Below, piece by piece: positions 1-6,555 of a DNA stretch of 16,939 bases (its first letter is position 1; each line of letters starts with the position of its first letter). The stretch lies in assembly GCA_035655355.1 (NCBI GenBank), contig DASRUQ010000015.1:1-16939 (forward strand), given 5' to 3'. Made by a program: the position numbers and the translations under genes. The notes under the pieces are model-generated. The model had not been told where the DNA came from and searched no databases. It was given only the letters and a program-made list of their open reading frames with translations. The stretch comes from 2-12-FULL-43-11 sp035655355. GTDB taxonomy: Bacteria > Patescibacteriota > Minisyncoccia > UBA6257 > Colwellbacteraceae.

Positions 1-569
1 GGATGACCGAGGAAGAATTAATGTTCTCTCTGGAAAACTCTTTTAGAAATCTTGGTTCAGCCAGAATATCTTTCCCTAGTATCGTCGCCTTTAACAGTAA
101 TTCCGCTTTCCCTCACTACGTTAGCGGTAAAATAAAATTGAAATCTGGGTCGGCCGTTCTTATTGACGCGGGGTCAGCGCTGGGACACTACGCTTCTGAT
201 TTCACCAGAACCATTGCTTTCGGTAAACCATCCAAAGAATTTCAAAAAATACATTCCATAGTTAAAGAGGCTCAGGCCGCCGGCATTGCCATGATTAAAC
301 CAGGGGTTACGGCCGAAGCAGTTGACGATGTCTGTCGCGGGATAATCGAAAAGTACGGTTACAAAAAATACTTCACGCACGGCACCGGCCACGGCCTAGG
401 TTTAGATATTCACGAAAATCCTAGGTTAATGGTTGGCTCAAAAGAAAAACTTGTCGCTGGAATGGTGGTTACAGTGGAACCAGGCATATATCTGCCAGGT
501 AAGTTTGGGGTACGTATTGAAGATACTATTTTAGTAACCAAGAATGGCTACGAAATCCTTACTAAATAA
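1..569 (+). CDS. M24 family Xaa-Pro aminopeptidase-like metallopeptidase (5' end outside window)
   Basis: This is the C-terminal catalytic 'pita-bread' domain of a dimetal M24 peptidase of the aminopeptidase P/Xaa-Pro dipeptidase group, which releases N-terminal residues next to proline in the cytoplasm. The first complete codon is at base 3. The ATG there is most likely internal, because family members have a further N-terminal domain and the reading frame enters from the left edge. All five metal ligands are visible, numbered from that ATG: D55 (LIDAGS), D66 (SDFTRT), H130 (in HGTGHGLG), E159 (VEPGIY) and E173 (RIEDT). FPHY around residue 38 is the usual upstream histidine region. The protein ends normally at TAA. 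The family call is firm. Xaa-Pro specificity, as opposed to methionine aminopeptidase, is inferred from the SFPSIVAFNSNSAFPHY segment. Confidence 0.9.
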   Translation, partial: MTEEELMFSLENSFRNLGSARISFPSIVAFNSNSAFPHYVSGKIKLKSGSAVLIDAGSALGHYASDFTRTIAFGKPSKEFQKIHSIVKEAQAAGIAMIKPGVTAEAVDDVCRGIIEKYGYKKYFTHGTGHGLGLDIHENPRLMVGSKEKLVAGMVVTVEPGIYLPGKFGVRIEDTILVTKNGYEILTK

Positions 570-682
570 CCGGTTTAGTCTTCGTCTGAAACATTCCGTG
601 CCCGTGAATCACCTACTAACGCTTGCGCCTTATTAAATTTTATAAATCCGATGAAAATATAAGGAGAGTTAGGAATATAAAG

Positions 683-754
683 ATGACTCCTGTGATTACC
701 GTCAACAACCTTCCGCTGGAAAAGTGGATAGAGAAGAAATCAAGCTTCCGTTGA
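683..754 (+). CDS. Possible 23-aa small ORF upstream of tRNA-Gly
   Basis: The ORF encodes MTPVITVNNLPLEKWIEKK followed by SSFR and a stop. In its favour, AGGA (671-674) sits 8 nt before the ATG. A second SD-like AAGGAG lies further upstream (661-666) and could pair with the CTCCT just after the start codon (687-691). Against it, the ORF is very short, no homology is recognisable, and its stop overlaps the -35 box of the tRNA promoter. It could be a genuine microprotein, a leader peptide or chance. Confidence 0.22.
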   Translation: MTPVITVNNLPLEKWIEKKSSFR

Positions 755-780
755 AAAAAGACACTTTATTCAGATAGAAT
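751..780 (+). promoter_or_regulatory. Sigma70-type promoter of tRNA-Gly
   Basis: TTGAAA (751-756), an 18-bp spacer and TAGAAT (775-780) give a predicted start about 10 nt before the tRNA. A second -10-like TAAAAT (783-788) lies just downstream and could start transcription almost at the mature 5' end. Confidence 0.55.
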
Positions 781-797
781 GGTAAAATAGCCAAAAA

Positions 798-868
798 GCG
801 GGATTAGTATAATGGTAGTACGATACCCTTCCAAGGTATGGGCGCCGGTTCGATTCCGGTATCCCGCT
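798..868 (+). tRNA. tRNA-Gly (anticodon UCC)
   Basis: A full cloverleaf can be drawn. The acceptor stem pairs GCGGGAT (798-804) with ATCCCGC (861-867), with discriminator U868. The D-arm contains the GGTAG loop motif. The anticodon stem ATACC/GGTAT (823-827/835-839) encloses CUUCCAA, so the anticodon is UCC at 830-832. The T-arm has the loop TTCGATT closed by CCGG pairs. Bases after the discriminator are CAA rather than CCA, so the CCA end must be added by tRNA nucleotidyltransferase. UCC reads GGA and GGG codons. Confidence 0.96.
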
Positions 869-872
869 CAAA

Positions 873-901
873 TTGACACCTCTTTAATTTTATTGTACTT
901 T
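873..901 (+). promoter_or_regulatory. Promoter for the 78-aa membrane protein gene
   Basis: A consensus TTGACA (873-878) is followed at 17 bp by TACTTT (896-901), with TG directly before the -10. The predicted start is near 908, giving a leader of about 50 nt to the ATG at 958. It lies just after the tRNA, so the small gene is probably transcribed independently. Confidence 0.5.
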
Positions 902-957
902 AGCAAAACGATTCGGAGTCGCCGAACCGTTCTTTAAAAGCTAAAAGATTAACGCAT

Positions 958-1194
958 ATGACATTCTTATATGTGTGCTTCTTACTCGTCACCATTCTCT
1001 TAGCCGTACTCGCTATCGTTTTCGGTATTGCAGTTATAGGGCTGGCGCTAGTTAGCCTCATCATCCGATACGACTGGAGTGAGAAGAGAATGAGAAGCGT
1101 TGCCTTATGGGGAACGCTCTGTTTATTAGAAATAATTTGGTTCTTGTGGTATATCACCTGGGCCTATCACGAATTAGTGAAAGTGTTTCTGTAA
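958..1194 (+). CDS. Small membrane protein of unknown function (78 aa)
   Basis: The function is not recognised. The protein has a long hydrophobic N-terminal segment (about residues 3-37), a short charged loop (RYDWSEKRMRS, about 38-48) and a second aromatic-rich hydrophobic segment (about 49-70, with LLEIIWFLWYITWAY). It is best read as a two-helix inner-membrane hairpin. No cysteine pair or catalytic motif is visible. The start is the ATG at 958. There is no SD in front of it, but a consensus-like promoter lies 50-85 bp upstream and a strong terminator begins 8 nt after the stop. Those flanking signals make this a believable gene despite its size. An antisense frame (900-1157) overlaps it but has no supporting features. 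Confidence 0.65.
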   Translation: MTFLYVCFLLVTILLAVLAIVFGIAVIGLALVSLIIRYDWSEKRMRSVALWGTLCLLEIIWFLWYITWAYHELVKVFL

Positions 1195-1201
1195 ACGAGA
1201 C

Positions 1202-1231
1202 AAAAGACTCCCGTCGCGGCGGGAGTCTTTT
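1202..1231. terminator. Bidirectional intrinsic terminator
   Basis: A perfect 12-bp stem, AAAAGACTCCCG (1202-1213) with CGGGAGTCTTTT (1220-1231), closes a 6-nt loop. A-tracts and T-tracts lie on both sides, so it can work in both directions. It sits between the convergent 78-aa gene and the M1 aminopeptidase gene, whose stop codon overlaps its last bases. Confidence 0.88.
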
Positions 1232-3815
1232 AGTATGAGTTTTTCTTGAGCCAGACCCTAATTTTATTCTTATCTCTTTTCAACCAATCGGCGTTGGAAT
1301 ATATCTTTTCAACTACCTGCTCTATAGCCCTCTCGGCGCCGGGCGCTTCATGAGTCTTAAAGAATTTTTTTATATCTTCGGCTTTAGACTTCGTCGTAAA
1401 AACAACAGCGGGCTTAACCATACGAGGCAGGATGTGCCCACCCTTACCGTATCTCTCCAAGATTTCATCCCAGTTGGCTTTAGTGAATTCCCAGGCGAGA
1501 TCCGCTCCGGAACGGTTATCGCCTACATGAGAAAAAACAGCGGGAGTGTCCTGCGCCCTGACATTTTTGGAAAAAGAATATTCTAAGGTTCTTTTAATGA
1601 GCTCCTCATTCTTAAACCTGGCGAGACTATAAAGAAGCCTGTTTTTCTCTTCCGGTAGCTCTTCGGTCTGGTGGCGCTTCATAAACCATTCGTACTCATC
1701 ACGTCCTCCGTTTTTAGCAACCAGGGCGTAAACCACTCCTTTTAAATCTGGGTTCAAAGATACTTTACCTTTTTTCATCTCATTAAAAAGCCCGCTAGCT
1801 TTTTTAATTGTCTCCTTGTCACCCGCATGACCCATAGCCAACAAGGCCAAAGAACGAAGCATGGGGTCGGTATGTTTCTCATTTTTCTTAGCCTCCCAGC
1901 CGACTTTTTTAGCTACGTCACCAAAAATATCACGGAGGTAGCTGAAGTAACTTTCTAAATACTTCTCTTCTGAAATAAGGCCCTCAACGGTTTTGAGGTT
2001 AGCAGCCAGAGAGGCCCAAACCGTGTAATCGTCTTCATATTTATAGGCTTGGGCTAATTCCAGCGCGGGGGCAACAGAAGTCTCGCCGGATTCTGCCAGA
2101 GCAAAAGCATCATCCTGAATAGAAAATCTGTCGCGCGCGGGTATGGCTTTATGCTTCACGGCAGCTTCCAAACTCTCCAACATTTTGGTGGGGTAATCTA
2201 AGCGGTACATACCAGAAGTTCCGGCGTTAAAAGAAGCCCACTCGCTTGTCTTTAAAGACATGTTAATTGGCTTAAATTTTTTATCCAATAATAATGTCTG
2301 GATTTTTTTAACTGAGGCGCGGCGGATATTCATAGGAACTCTCCAGACTGTTTTATCCTCGGACTTCCTTCTCTCTAAAGAACTGGAGAGAAATCTTGAC
2401 TGTGTCAGCTTAATTGTTTTTTTACCCTCTTCTATCTTAATTACGGGAAAACCGGCCTGTTTGGTCCAGTTGTCCATAATAACTTTAACCGGCAACCCTG
2501 AAACATGTTCAAAAGCAGACCAGAGATTCTCGGTTGAAGCGTTAGAATATGAATGCTTCTTTAAGTAGCGGCGCAAACCATCCCGGAAATTTTTTTCGCC
2601 CAGATAATCCGCCAACATTCTTAAGACCGAGGCTCCTTTGGAATAACTCACGGCATCAAAAATTTCACCTATCTCCGATGGGTGGTGGACGGTAACTTCT
2701 ATGGGGTGGGTGTTTCGAAGAGAGTCCAAACTCATGGCCTGACCCAAATCGGAATGCACGAATTGCGTCCAGATATCCCACTCGGGGAAAATTTTATCCA
2801 CTGCCAAATACTCTATATAAGAGGCAAAACCTTCGTTCAGCCAAAGATGGGTCCACCACTCCATGGTAACAAGGTTACCAAACCACTGGTGAGCCAATTC
2901 GTGAGCAATAACAAGGGCTATCCACTGCTTGCTGGCCGTAGAAGACTTATCGGCATCAAAGAGAATGGCTGTTTCCCGATAGGTTACCGCTCCCCAATTC
3001 TCCATGGCCCCGGAGGCAAAATCCGGGATAGCTATCATATCCAGAACGGGCAAGGGGTATTTAATGCCGAAGTAATTTTCGTAAAAAGCCAGCGCCTTGA
3101 CGGCAACTTGCAGAGCAAAATCGGCTTGCTTTTTCTTGCCGGGAGTTACAAAAACCCTAACCATAGTACCTCCAGTGGTTTCTTTCTCTACCCATTCAAA
3201 CTTGCCCACGATAAAAGCCACAAGATATGTAGACATCTTTGGCGTAGCAACAAAATCCACCATTTGGTAGCCGGATTCGTGTTCGCGGACAGCGGAAGGA
3301 ATAGTGTTGGAGATAGCTGTATGGTCTTTGGGAATTATTAAAGTGACATCGAAGACGGCCTTGACCGCCGGTTCGTCGACACAAGGGAAGGCATATCTGG
3401 CGTGAGTCGGCTCAAACTGAGTTGTAGCCATAAAATACTCTTTACCACCTATCTCGTAACGGCTCCTATAAAAGCCGCGCATCTTACTGTTTAATACCCC
3501 GTCAAAAGTAATACTAAGTTCTCCTTTCCCTTTAGGAAGTTTTCGCGGAAAAGAAAAAATAACTGTCTCCGATTTGCGGTCATAGGATATTTTACTGGCC
3601 TTAAAAGTTTTTTCTTCAATTTTTACTTCGGCCGCGCGAACCGCCAACTCGTCTGAGTGTAAAATTATCTTATCCTCCGACTTGCTTAGCCGAAACTCAA
3701 TAACTTCCTCGCCGGCAAACGAAGCCTTTTCTAAATCCGGGTGAAGCGAGATCTTATACCTTTCCGGCCTGAAGTGAAGGGGCAATCTTACTTTCTTTTC
3801 TTTAGAGTTTCTCAT
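1230..3815 (-). CDS. M1 family zinc aminopeptidase
   Basis: This cytoplasmic-type gluzincin removes N-terminal amino acids from peptides. Numbering follows the longer GTG reading at 3821. The N-terminal beta domain is residues 10-200. The substrate-binding motif GAMENWG is at 271-277. The zinc site is HELAH (H307, H311, catalytic E308) followed by the third ligand in NEGFA (E330). The C-terminal half (about 540-863) is a helical ERAP1-like domain. At about 861 aa the length is normal for the family, and no signal peptide is seen. I prefer the ATG at 3815 (MRNSKEKK). A GTG-TTG pair at 3821-3816 is an alternative that adds two residues. Neither has an SD. The gene is monocistronic and ends on a bidirectional terminator. 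Substrate preference cannot be read from the sequence. Confidence 0.95.
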   Translation of the reverse strand: MRNSKEKKVRLPLHFRPERYKISLHPDLEKASFAGEEVIEFRLSKSEDKIILHSDELAVRAAEVKIEEKTFKASKISYDRKSETVIFSFPRKLPKGKGELSITFDGVLNSKMRGFYRSRYEIGGKEYFMATTQFEPTHARYAFPCVDEPAVKAVFDVTLIIPKDHTAISNTIPSAVREHESGYQMVDFVATPKMSTYLVAFIVGKFEWVEKETTGGTMVRVFVTPGKKKQADFALQVAVKALAFYENYFGIKYPLPVLDMIAIPDFASGAMENWGAVTYRETAILFDADKSSTASKQWIALVIAHELAHQWFGNLVTMEWWTHLWLNEGFASYIEYLAVDKIFPEWDIWTQFVHSDLGQAMSLDSLRNTHPIEVTVHHPSEIGEIFDAVSYSKGASVLRMLADYLGEKNFRDGLRRYLKKHSYSNASTENLWSAFEHVSGLPVKVIMDNWTKQAGFPVIKIEEGKKTIKLTQSRFLSSSLERRKSEDKTVWRVPMNIRRASVKKIQTLLLDKKFKPINMSLKTSEWASFNAGTSGMYRLDYPTKMLESLEAAVKHKAIPARDRFSIQDDAFALAESGETSVAPALELAQAYKYEDDYTVWASLAANLKTVEGLISEEKYLESYFSYLRDIFGDVAKKVGWEAKKNEKHTDPMLRSLALLAMGHAGDKETIKKASGLFNEMKKGKVSLNPDLKGVVYALVAKNGGRDEYEWFMKRHQTEELPEEKNRLLYSLARFKNEELIKRTLEYSFSKNVRAQDTPAVFSHVGDNRSGADLAWEFTKANWDEILERYGKGGHILPRMVKPAVVFTTKSKAEDIKKFFKTHEAPGAERAIEQVVEKIYSNADWLKRDKNKIRVWLKKNSY

Positions 3816-3826
3816 CAACACAGTAG

Positions 3827-3832
3827 ATAATA
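3827..3832 (-). promoter_or_regulatory. Candidate -10 box of the M1 aminopeptidase gene
   Basis: On the minus strand TATTAT is preceded directly by TG and lies 11 nt before the ATG at 3815, implying a leader of only a few nucleotides. No good -35 was found. It is back-to-back with the promoter of the gene at 3895. Confidence 0.3.
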
Positions 3833-3858
3833 CATTTACCTTGCGTTATTTTCTACCT

Positions 3859-3887
3859 TTGATAAAAACCCTAAAATCTGCTAAAAT
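3859..3887 (+). promoter_or_regulatory. Strong promoter of the sigma-factor operon, with duplicated -10 element
   Basis: TTGATA (3859-3864), a 17-bp spacer and TAAAAT (3882-3887) are preceded by the extended -10 TG at 3879-3880. The 10-bp unit CTAAAATCTG is repeated in tandem (3871-3880 and 3881-3890), so there are two -10 boxes 10 bp apart. The downstream -10 ends exactly 7 nt before the ATG at 3895, so the transcript is predicted to be leaderless. Confidence 0.7.
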
Positions 3888-3894
3888 CTGTCTG

Positions 3895-4185
3895 ATGAAA
3901 AAGATAGTCGGCGTTTTAGTAATAGCGTCGGTAATAACACTCGGGGCTTACTTTTACTTCAAGACTGGCGGAATTCAGGCTAAGGGAGACTCTCCGGCTG
4001 CCGCTACCGTAAGCGAACCGATAAAGGCTCAACCAGAGGTTAAAAAAACTCAGGAAGAGACTGAAAAACCCGCCCCAGAGCTTAAGTCTTTCGAGGGATT
4101 AGATCAGGAATCAAGCGTTATCTTTAATGGGGACGGCGGAAGCCAGTCTTCAAGCGAAGACCCCCTCAAGGAGGCCACCCAGTAA
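3895..4185 (+). CDS. Membrane-anchored acidic protein, unknown function (96 aa)
   Basis: The family is not recognised. After MKK there is one hydrophobic helix (about residues 4-22, VGVLVIASVITLGAYFYF). A Pro/Glu/Lys/Ser-rich, probably disordered tail follows (about 23-96), expected outside the membrane. There is no lipobox cysteine. The frame could be extended upstream to a TTG at 3841, but that would translate through the promoter. The ATG at 3895 sits at the predicted transcription start and gives a normal MKK signal-anchor N-terminus. The protein ends in LKEATQ, resembling the LEEASQ end of the membrane protein two genes downstream. Leading the ECF sigma operon, it may be part of the same envelope-sensing unit, but this is inference. 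Confidence 0.72.
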   Translation: MKKIVGVLVIASVITLGAYFYFKTGGIQAKGDSPAAATVSEPIKAQPEVKKTQEETEKPAPELKSFEGLDQESSVIFNGDGGSQSSSEDPLKEATQ

Positions 4186-4224
4186 GAACTAGGAAACCTC
4201 AGAAAATTCAGTAACTAAGAGGGC

Positions 4225-4240
4225 ATAAAACCCGTTTTAT
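4225..4240 (+). promoter_or_regulatory. Palindrome abutting the sigma-factor start codon
   Basis: ATAAAAC-CC-GTTTTAT is a 7+7 bp inverted repeat with a 2-bp centre, ending on the base before the ATG at 4241. The loop is too small for an RNA hairpin in its full form, so a protein-binding operator is the better reading. A purine-rich AGAGGG (4218-4223) lies just upstream, 17 nt from the ATG, too far for a standard SD. Confidence 0.35.
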
Positions 4241-4792
4241 ATGTTAGAGGACGAACAAAATCTAGTTAAAAAAGCGCAAGATGGGGAGATTCAGGCTTTT
4301 GGCTCACTTTATGATTACTACCTGCCGAAGATCTACAGGTTCGTCCTGCTTAAAGTAAGCCATCGTGAGGAGGCCGAAGATCTCACCCATCAAGCGTTTT
4401 TGAAGGCCTGGGAGAACATAGAGCAATATGACTTCCGGGGTTACTCGTTCGGATCTTGGCTCTACAGGATAGCGAGAAATATAACCGTGGATTATTACCG
4501 CGGCGTTAAGCTGGAGGTAAGCACGGAGGACGTAAACGAGGTTCACTTGGCTAAAGATAATTCCCTGGAAGAAGACACCGAACGCAGCCTAGAGTGGCAA
4601 GGACTCGTGGAATCCATCAAGAAGTTAAAAGAGGTAGAACAAGATGTGATTATTATGAGATTCGTAGAAGACCTGCCCCTTAAGGACATTGCCAAAGCTA
4701 TAGGGAAAAGTGAAGGAGCGGTAAAAGTCATTCAACATCGCGCCATCAAAAATTTAAAGAATATTGTAGAAAGTAAAGAAGAAAATGTCTAA
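4241..4792 (+). CDS. ECF-type sigma70 family RNA polymerase sigma factor
   Basis: This small sigma factor redirects RNA polymerase. Region 2 spans about residues 15-87 and includes EEAEDLTHQAFLKAWENI (2.1-2.2, core binding) and the -10 recognition helix around GSWLYRIARNITVDYYR. Region 4 spans about 120-178, with a helix-turn-helix around LPLKDIAKAIGKSEGAVKV for -35 recognition. Regions 1.1 and 3 are absent and the length (183 aa) is typical of group 4. The ATG at 4241 follows a palindrome directly. The 3' end overlaps the next gene by 8 nt, suggesting translational coupling with its candidate anti-sigma. Its promoter targets are not known; self-activation of the operon would be typical. Confidence 0.93.
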   Translation: MLEDEQNLVKKAQDGEIQAFGSLYDYYLPKIYRFVLLKVSHREEAEDLTHQAFLKAWENIEQYDFRGYSFGSWLYRIARNITVDYYRGVKLEVSTEDVNEVHLAKDNSLEEDTERSLEWQGLVESIKKLKEVEQDVIIMRFVEDLPLKDIAKAIGKSEGAVKVIQHRAIKNLKNIVESKEENV

Positions 4793-5249
4793 AGATTTAT
4801 TAAAAAATCTACAAACGCTTCGGGAGATTACTCCGAGACGCGAATACGCAGCTCAATCGAGAGCAGCTATTTTATCTACCCCAAAAAGTTTTTATGCTAC
4901 CCAGCCAAAGCAATTCGGCAGAGGCGTTATCTGGGAAAGTTTGAGTCTAGGGCTTTCTACTATTATGAGCGCCGCGGCAGTTTTAATAATGTTAGGCGGA
5001 GCTACCGGAATACTCCGCACTATTGTTTTTAATAACCTCGCTCCCGGCGTGGACACCGAAGGTATTATTACCGAAGCTGGAGCGGCTTCTAAAGATATAG
5101 ATATACAACTGAATGAAGTGAGATATTACAACATTCCCGACACAAAAACTTCGGCTACTTTAGAAGCTATTCCAACAGACGCTCCTGTAGATAACAATAA
5201 CCCCAAAAATTCGGATATCGACCGAGCTTTAGAAGAGGCTTCTCAATAA
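4785..5249 (+). CDS. Single-pass membrane protein, candidate anti-sigma factor (154 aa)
   Basis: Cytoplasmic residues 1-50 (MSKDLLKNLQTLREITPRRE...) precede one transmembrane helix (about 53-76, LSLGLSTIMSAAAVLIMLGG) and an extracytoplasmic acidic tail. There is no cysteine or histidine, so this is not a zinc-binding (ZAS) anti-sigma. The anti-sigma role is inferred from the 8-nt overlap with the ECF sigma gene, the N-in/C-out topology and the short basic helical N-terminus. The next gene begins on its stop codon (TAATG). The C-terminus LEEASQ echoes the end of the 96-aa protein. It could instead be a membrane co-factor or a secreted-stress sensor without sigma binding. Confidence 0.75.
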   Translation: MSKDLLKNLQTLREITPRREYAAQSRAAILSTPKSFYATQPKQFGRGVIWESLSLGLSTIMSAAAVLIMLGGATGILRTIVFNNLAPGVDTEGIITEAGAASKDIDIQLNEVRYYNIPDTKTSATLEAIPTDAPVDNNNPKNSDIDRALEEASQ

Positions 5250-6127
5250 TGAAATACTGGAAATACATATTAACCGTAATGGTGGTTATCGGGACCTTTG
5301 GGACGCCAGTGGCTTTAGCCACAGATGCGCCGGCAGAACAGGCAAAGCCCGTGACCGACAACGTTAGCCAGCTTATTCAAATTAAAGATGATGCTTCTAT
5401 AAGCGGACCCGCGAAGGATGAAAAGGAGCTAGAGGCCAGGCTAAATATCATTAAAAACGTCTTAAAACTATCAACTGACGAGATAACCAAGCTGCAGGAT
5501 AGATTAGAAAAGCTCCCTAAGTTTGATGATGAGAGCCAAGAGAAAATCTTAAAAACAGAGTATCAAAAATCCTTGGGTAGCTTTTCCTTTTACTACACCG
5601 ATATGTCTGAAAAGTTGGCCGACGTTAAAACCAACGATGATGCTAAGGCACTGGCCGAAGAACTGAAAAATTACAGAGATGTTACCTATAACCCAGAAAT
5701 AAAAAAGATTGCTAATTTCACTATTCTTTTCTATGCCGCCGATATCGTTAAGACTGGCAAGACCAGATTAAATAAAATAAGCGGAGACATCTCCAGATTG
5801 GAAAAACTTGGTTATTTAAAAACCGGCATTTTCGCCGACAAGCTTAAAGAAGCCCAGACACTTTTAGATGATGCGGATAAATACCAGCAAGAAGCCGCGG
5901 CTATAATTCTGACTCCAGCTACTCCAGAGCCCATCAAGGCCGAAGATGTAACTCAGGAAGATATAATAACTCAACAGATGGGAGGGGCGGCAGATAAGAC
6001 CAAAGCCATAGAAGAACCTAAAGACCCGGGAGATTTAACATCAAAGAGTCTACAAAACGTTAAAAACACTTACGGCATTTTCCTACAGATAGGGAAAGAT
6101 TTAAAGAAATACCTCGGCCTAAAATAA
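5249..6127 (+). CDS. Secreted or periphery-exposed helical protein, unknown function (292 aa)
   Basis: The family is not recognised. A signal peptide is clear: MKYWK, a hydrophobic core to about residue 22 and a likely cleavage after VALA (about residue 25). The mature part is predicted to be mostly amphipathic helix (about 60-215, with repeated K/E/L heptad-like stretches such as TKLQDRLEKL). A flexible Pro/Ala/Glu linker (about 220-265) and a basic C-terminal helix (KDLKKYLGLK) follow. There is no cysteine or enzymatic motif. The start codon overlaps the previous stop (TAATG), and AGAGG (5234-5238) lies 10 nt upstream, inside a small AGAAG/CTTCT hairpin. As the last gene of the ECF operon it may be the sensed or regulated envelope component. 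Confidence 0.82.
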   Translation: MKYWKYILTVMVVIGTFGTPVALATDAPAEQAKPVTDNVSQLIQIKDDASISGPAKDEKELEARLNIIKNVLKLSTDEITKLQDRLEKLPKFDDESQEKILKTEYQKSLGSFSFYYTDMSEKLADVKTNDDAKALAEELKNYRDVTYNPEIKKIANFTILFYAADIVKTGKTRLNKISGDISRLEKLGYLKTGIFADKLKEAQTLLDDADKYQQEAAAIILTPATPEPIKAEDVTQEDIITQQMGGAADKTKAIEEPKDPGDLTSKSLQNVKNTYGIFLQIGKDLKKYLGLK

Positions 6128-6146
6128 ATAACAAATATAGAGCAGA

Positions 6147-6182
6147 AATGAATAATCCCGCATTACTGCGGGATTATTCATT
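6147..6182. terminator. Strong hairpin between convergent operons
   Basis: A perfect 15-bp stem, AATGAATAATCCCGC (6147-6161) with GCGGGATTATTCATT (6168-6182), closes a 6-nt loop. It lies 19 nt after the 292-aa gene and 17 nt beyond the stop of the HU gene on the other strand. The T-tract is poor on both sides, but the stem is strong and the position fits a shared terminator. Confidence 0.8.
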
Positions 6183-6199
6183 GCACAAAGTATTCTAGT

Positions 6200-6475
6200 T
6201 TATTGGACAGCCTCCTTGAGGAGTTTACCAGCTCTAAATTTAGGAGCAGTCTTAGCGGCTATCTGAATCTTCTCACCAGTCTTGGGGTTAATACCAGCCC
6301 TGGCAGCCCTCTTCACCACCTTAAAGGTGCCGAAGCCAGTTACAGCGACTTCTTCGCCTTTACTGAGGCTCTTTACGATAGCGTCGAAAAGACCATCTAC
6401 CGCCATTTCAGCCTGCTTCTTGGTTTCCAAACCAGCAGCGCTCATCACGGCTTCGACTAAATCTTGCTTCTTCAT
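6200..6475 (-). CDS. HU/IHF family histone-like DNA-binding protein
   Basis: This 91-aa nucleoid protein binds and bends DNA as a dimer. The N-terminal helices (1-40, MKKQDLVEAVMSAAGL...) form the dimer body. The GFGTFKV beta segment is about 47-53. The arm (about 55-75) carries the signature RAARAGINPKTGEKIQI, including the conserved proline that intercalates in DNA. The end FRAGKLLKEAV is also canonical. The length is typical, with no truncation. The ATG at 6475 has no SD. An extended -10 promoter gives a leader of about 44 nt. HU rather than sequence-specific IHF is preferred because no second subunit is visible. Confidence 0.96.
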   Translation of the reverse strand: MKKQDLVEAVMSAAGLETKKQAEMAVDGLFDAIVKSLSKGEEVAVTGFGTFKVVKRAARAGINPKTGEKIQIAAKTAPKFRAGKLLKEAVQ

Positions 6476-6525
6476 AATGTGTTGTCTATAAATGTGTTCT
6501 TACTCGACCTTTTAACTATGGCTAG

Positions 6526-6555
6526 ATTATAGCAAACAAGCGGGATAAGGGGCAA
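6526..6555 (-). promoter_or_regulatory. Extended -10 promoter of the HU gene
   Basis: On the minus strand TTGCCC (6555-6550), an 18-bp spacer and a consensus extended element TGCTATAAT (6534-6526) predict a start near 6519. It begins immediately after the stop codon of rny, so HU has its own promoter besides any read-through. Confidence 0.75.

Larger units (their letters stand above)
570..797. other. Intergenic stretch before the tRNA
   Basis: These 228 bases hold no confident gene. I see a possible 23-codon ORF (683-754) and the tRNA promoter (751-780). An 8-bp palindrome, AACCGGTT, begins on the last two bases of the preceding stop codon (568-575). No convincing hairpin terminator for the M24 gene was found. 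Confidence 0.4.

Noticed and set aside
2682..3341. 219-codon open frame on the + strand inside the M1 aminopeptidase gene
   Set aside because: It is antisense to the catalytic domain, which has intact motifs, and it shows no family features, promoter or SD.
3841..3894. Upstream extension of the 96-aa protein to a TTG start
   Set aside because: It would translate the -35 and -10 boxes and place the membrane helix unusually far in; the ATG at 3895 gives a normal MKK signal anchor.
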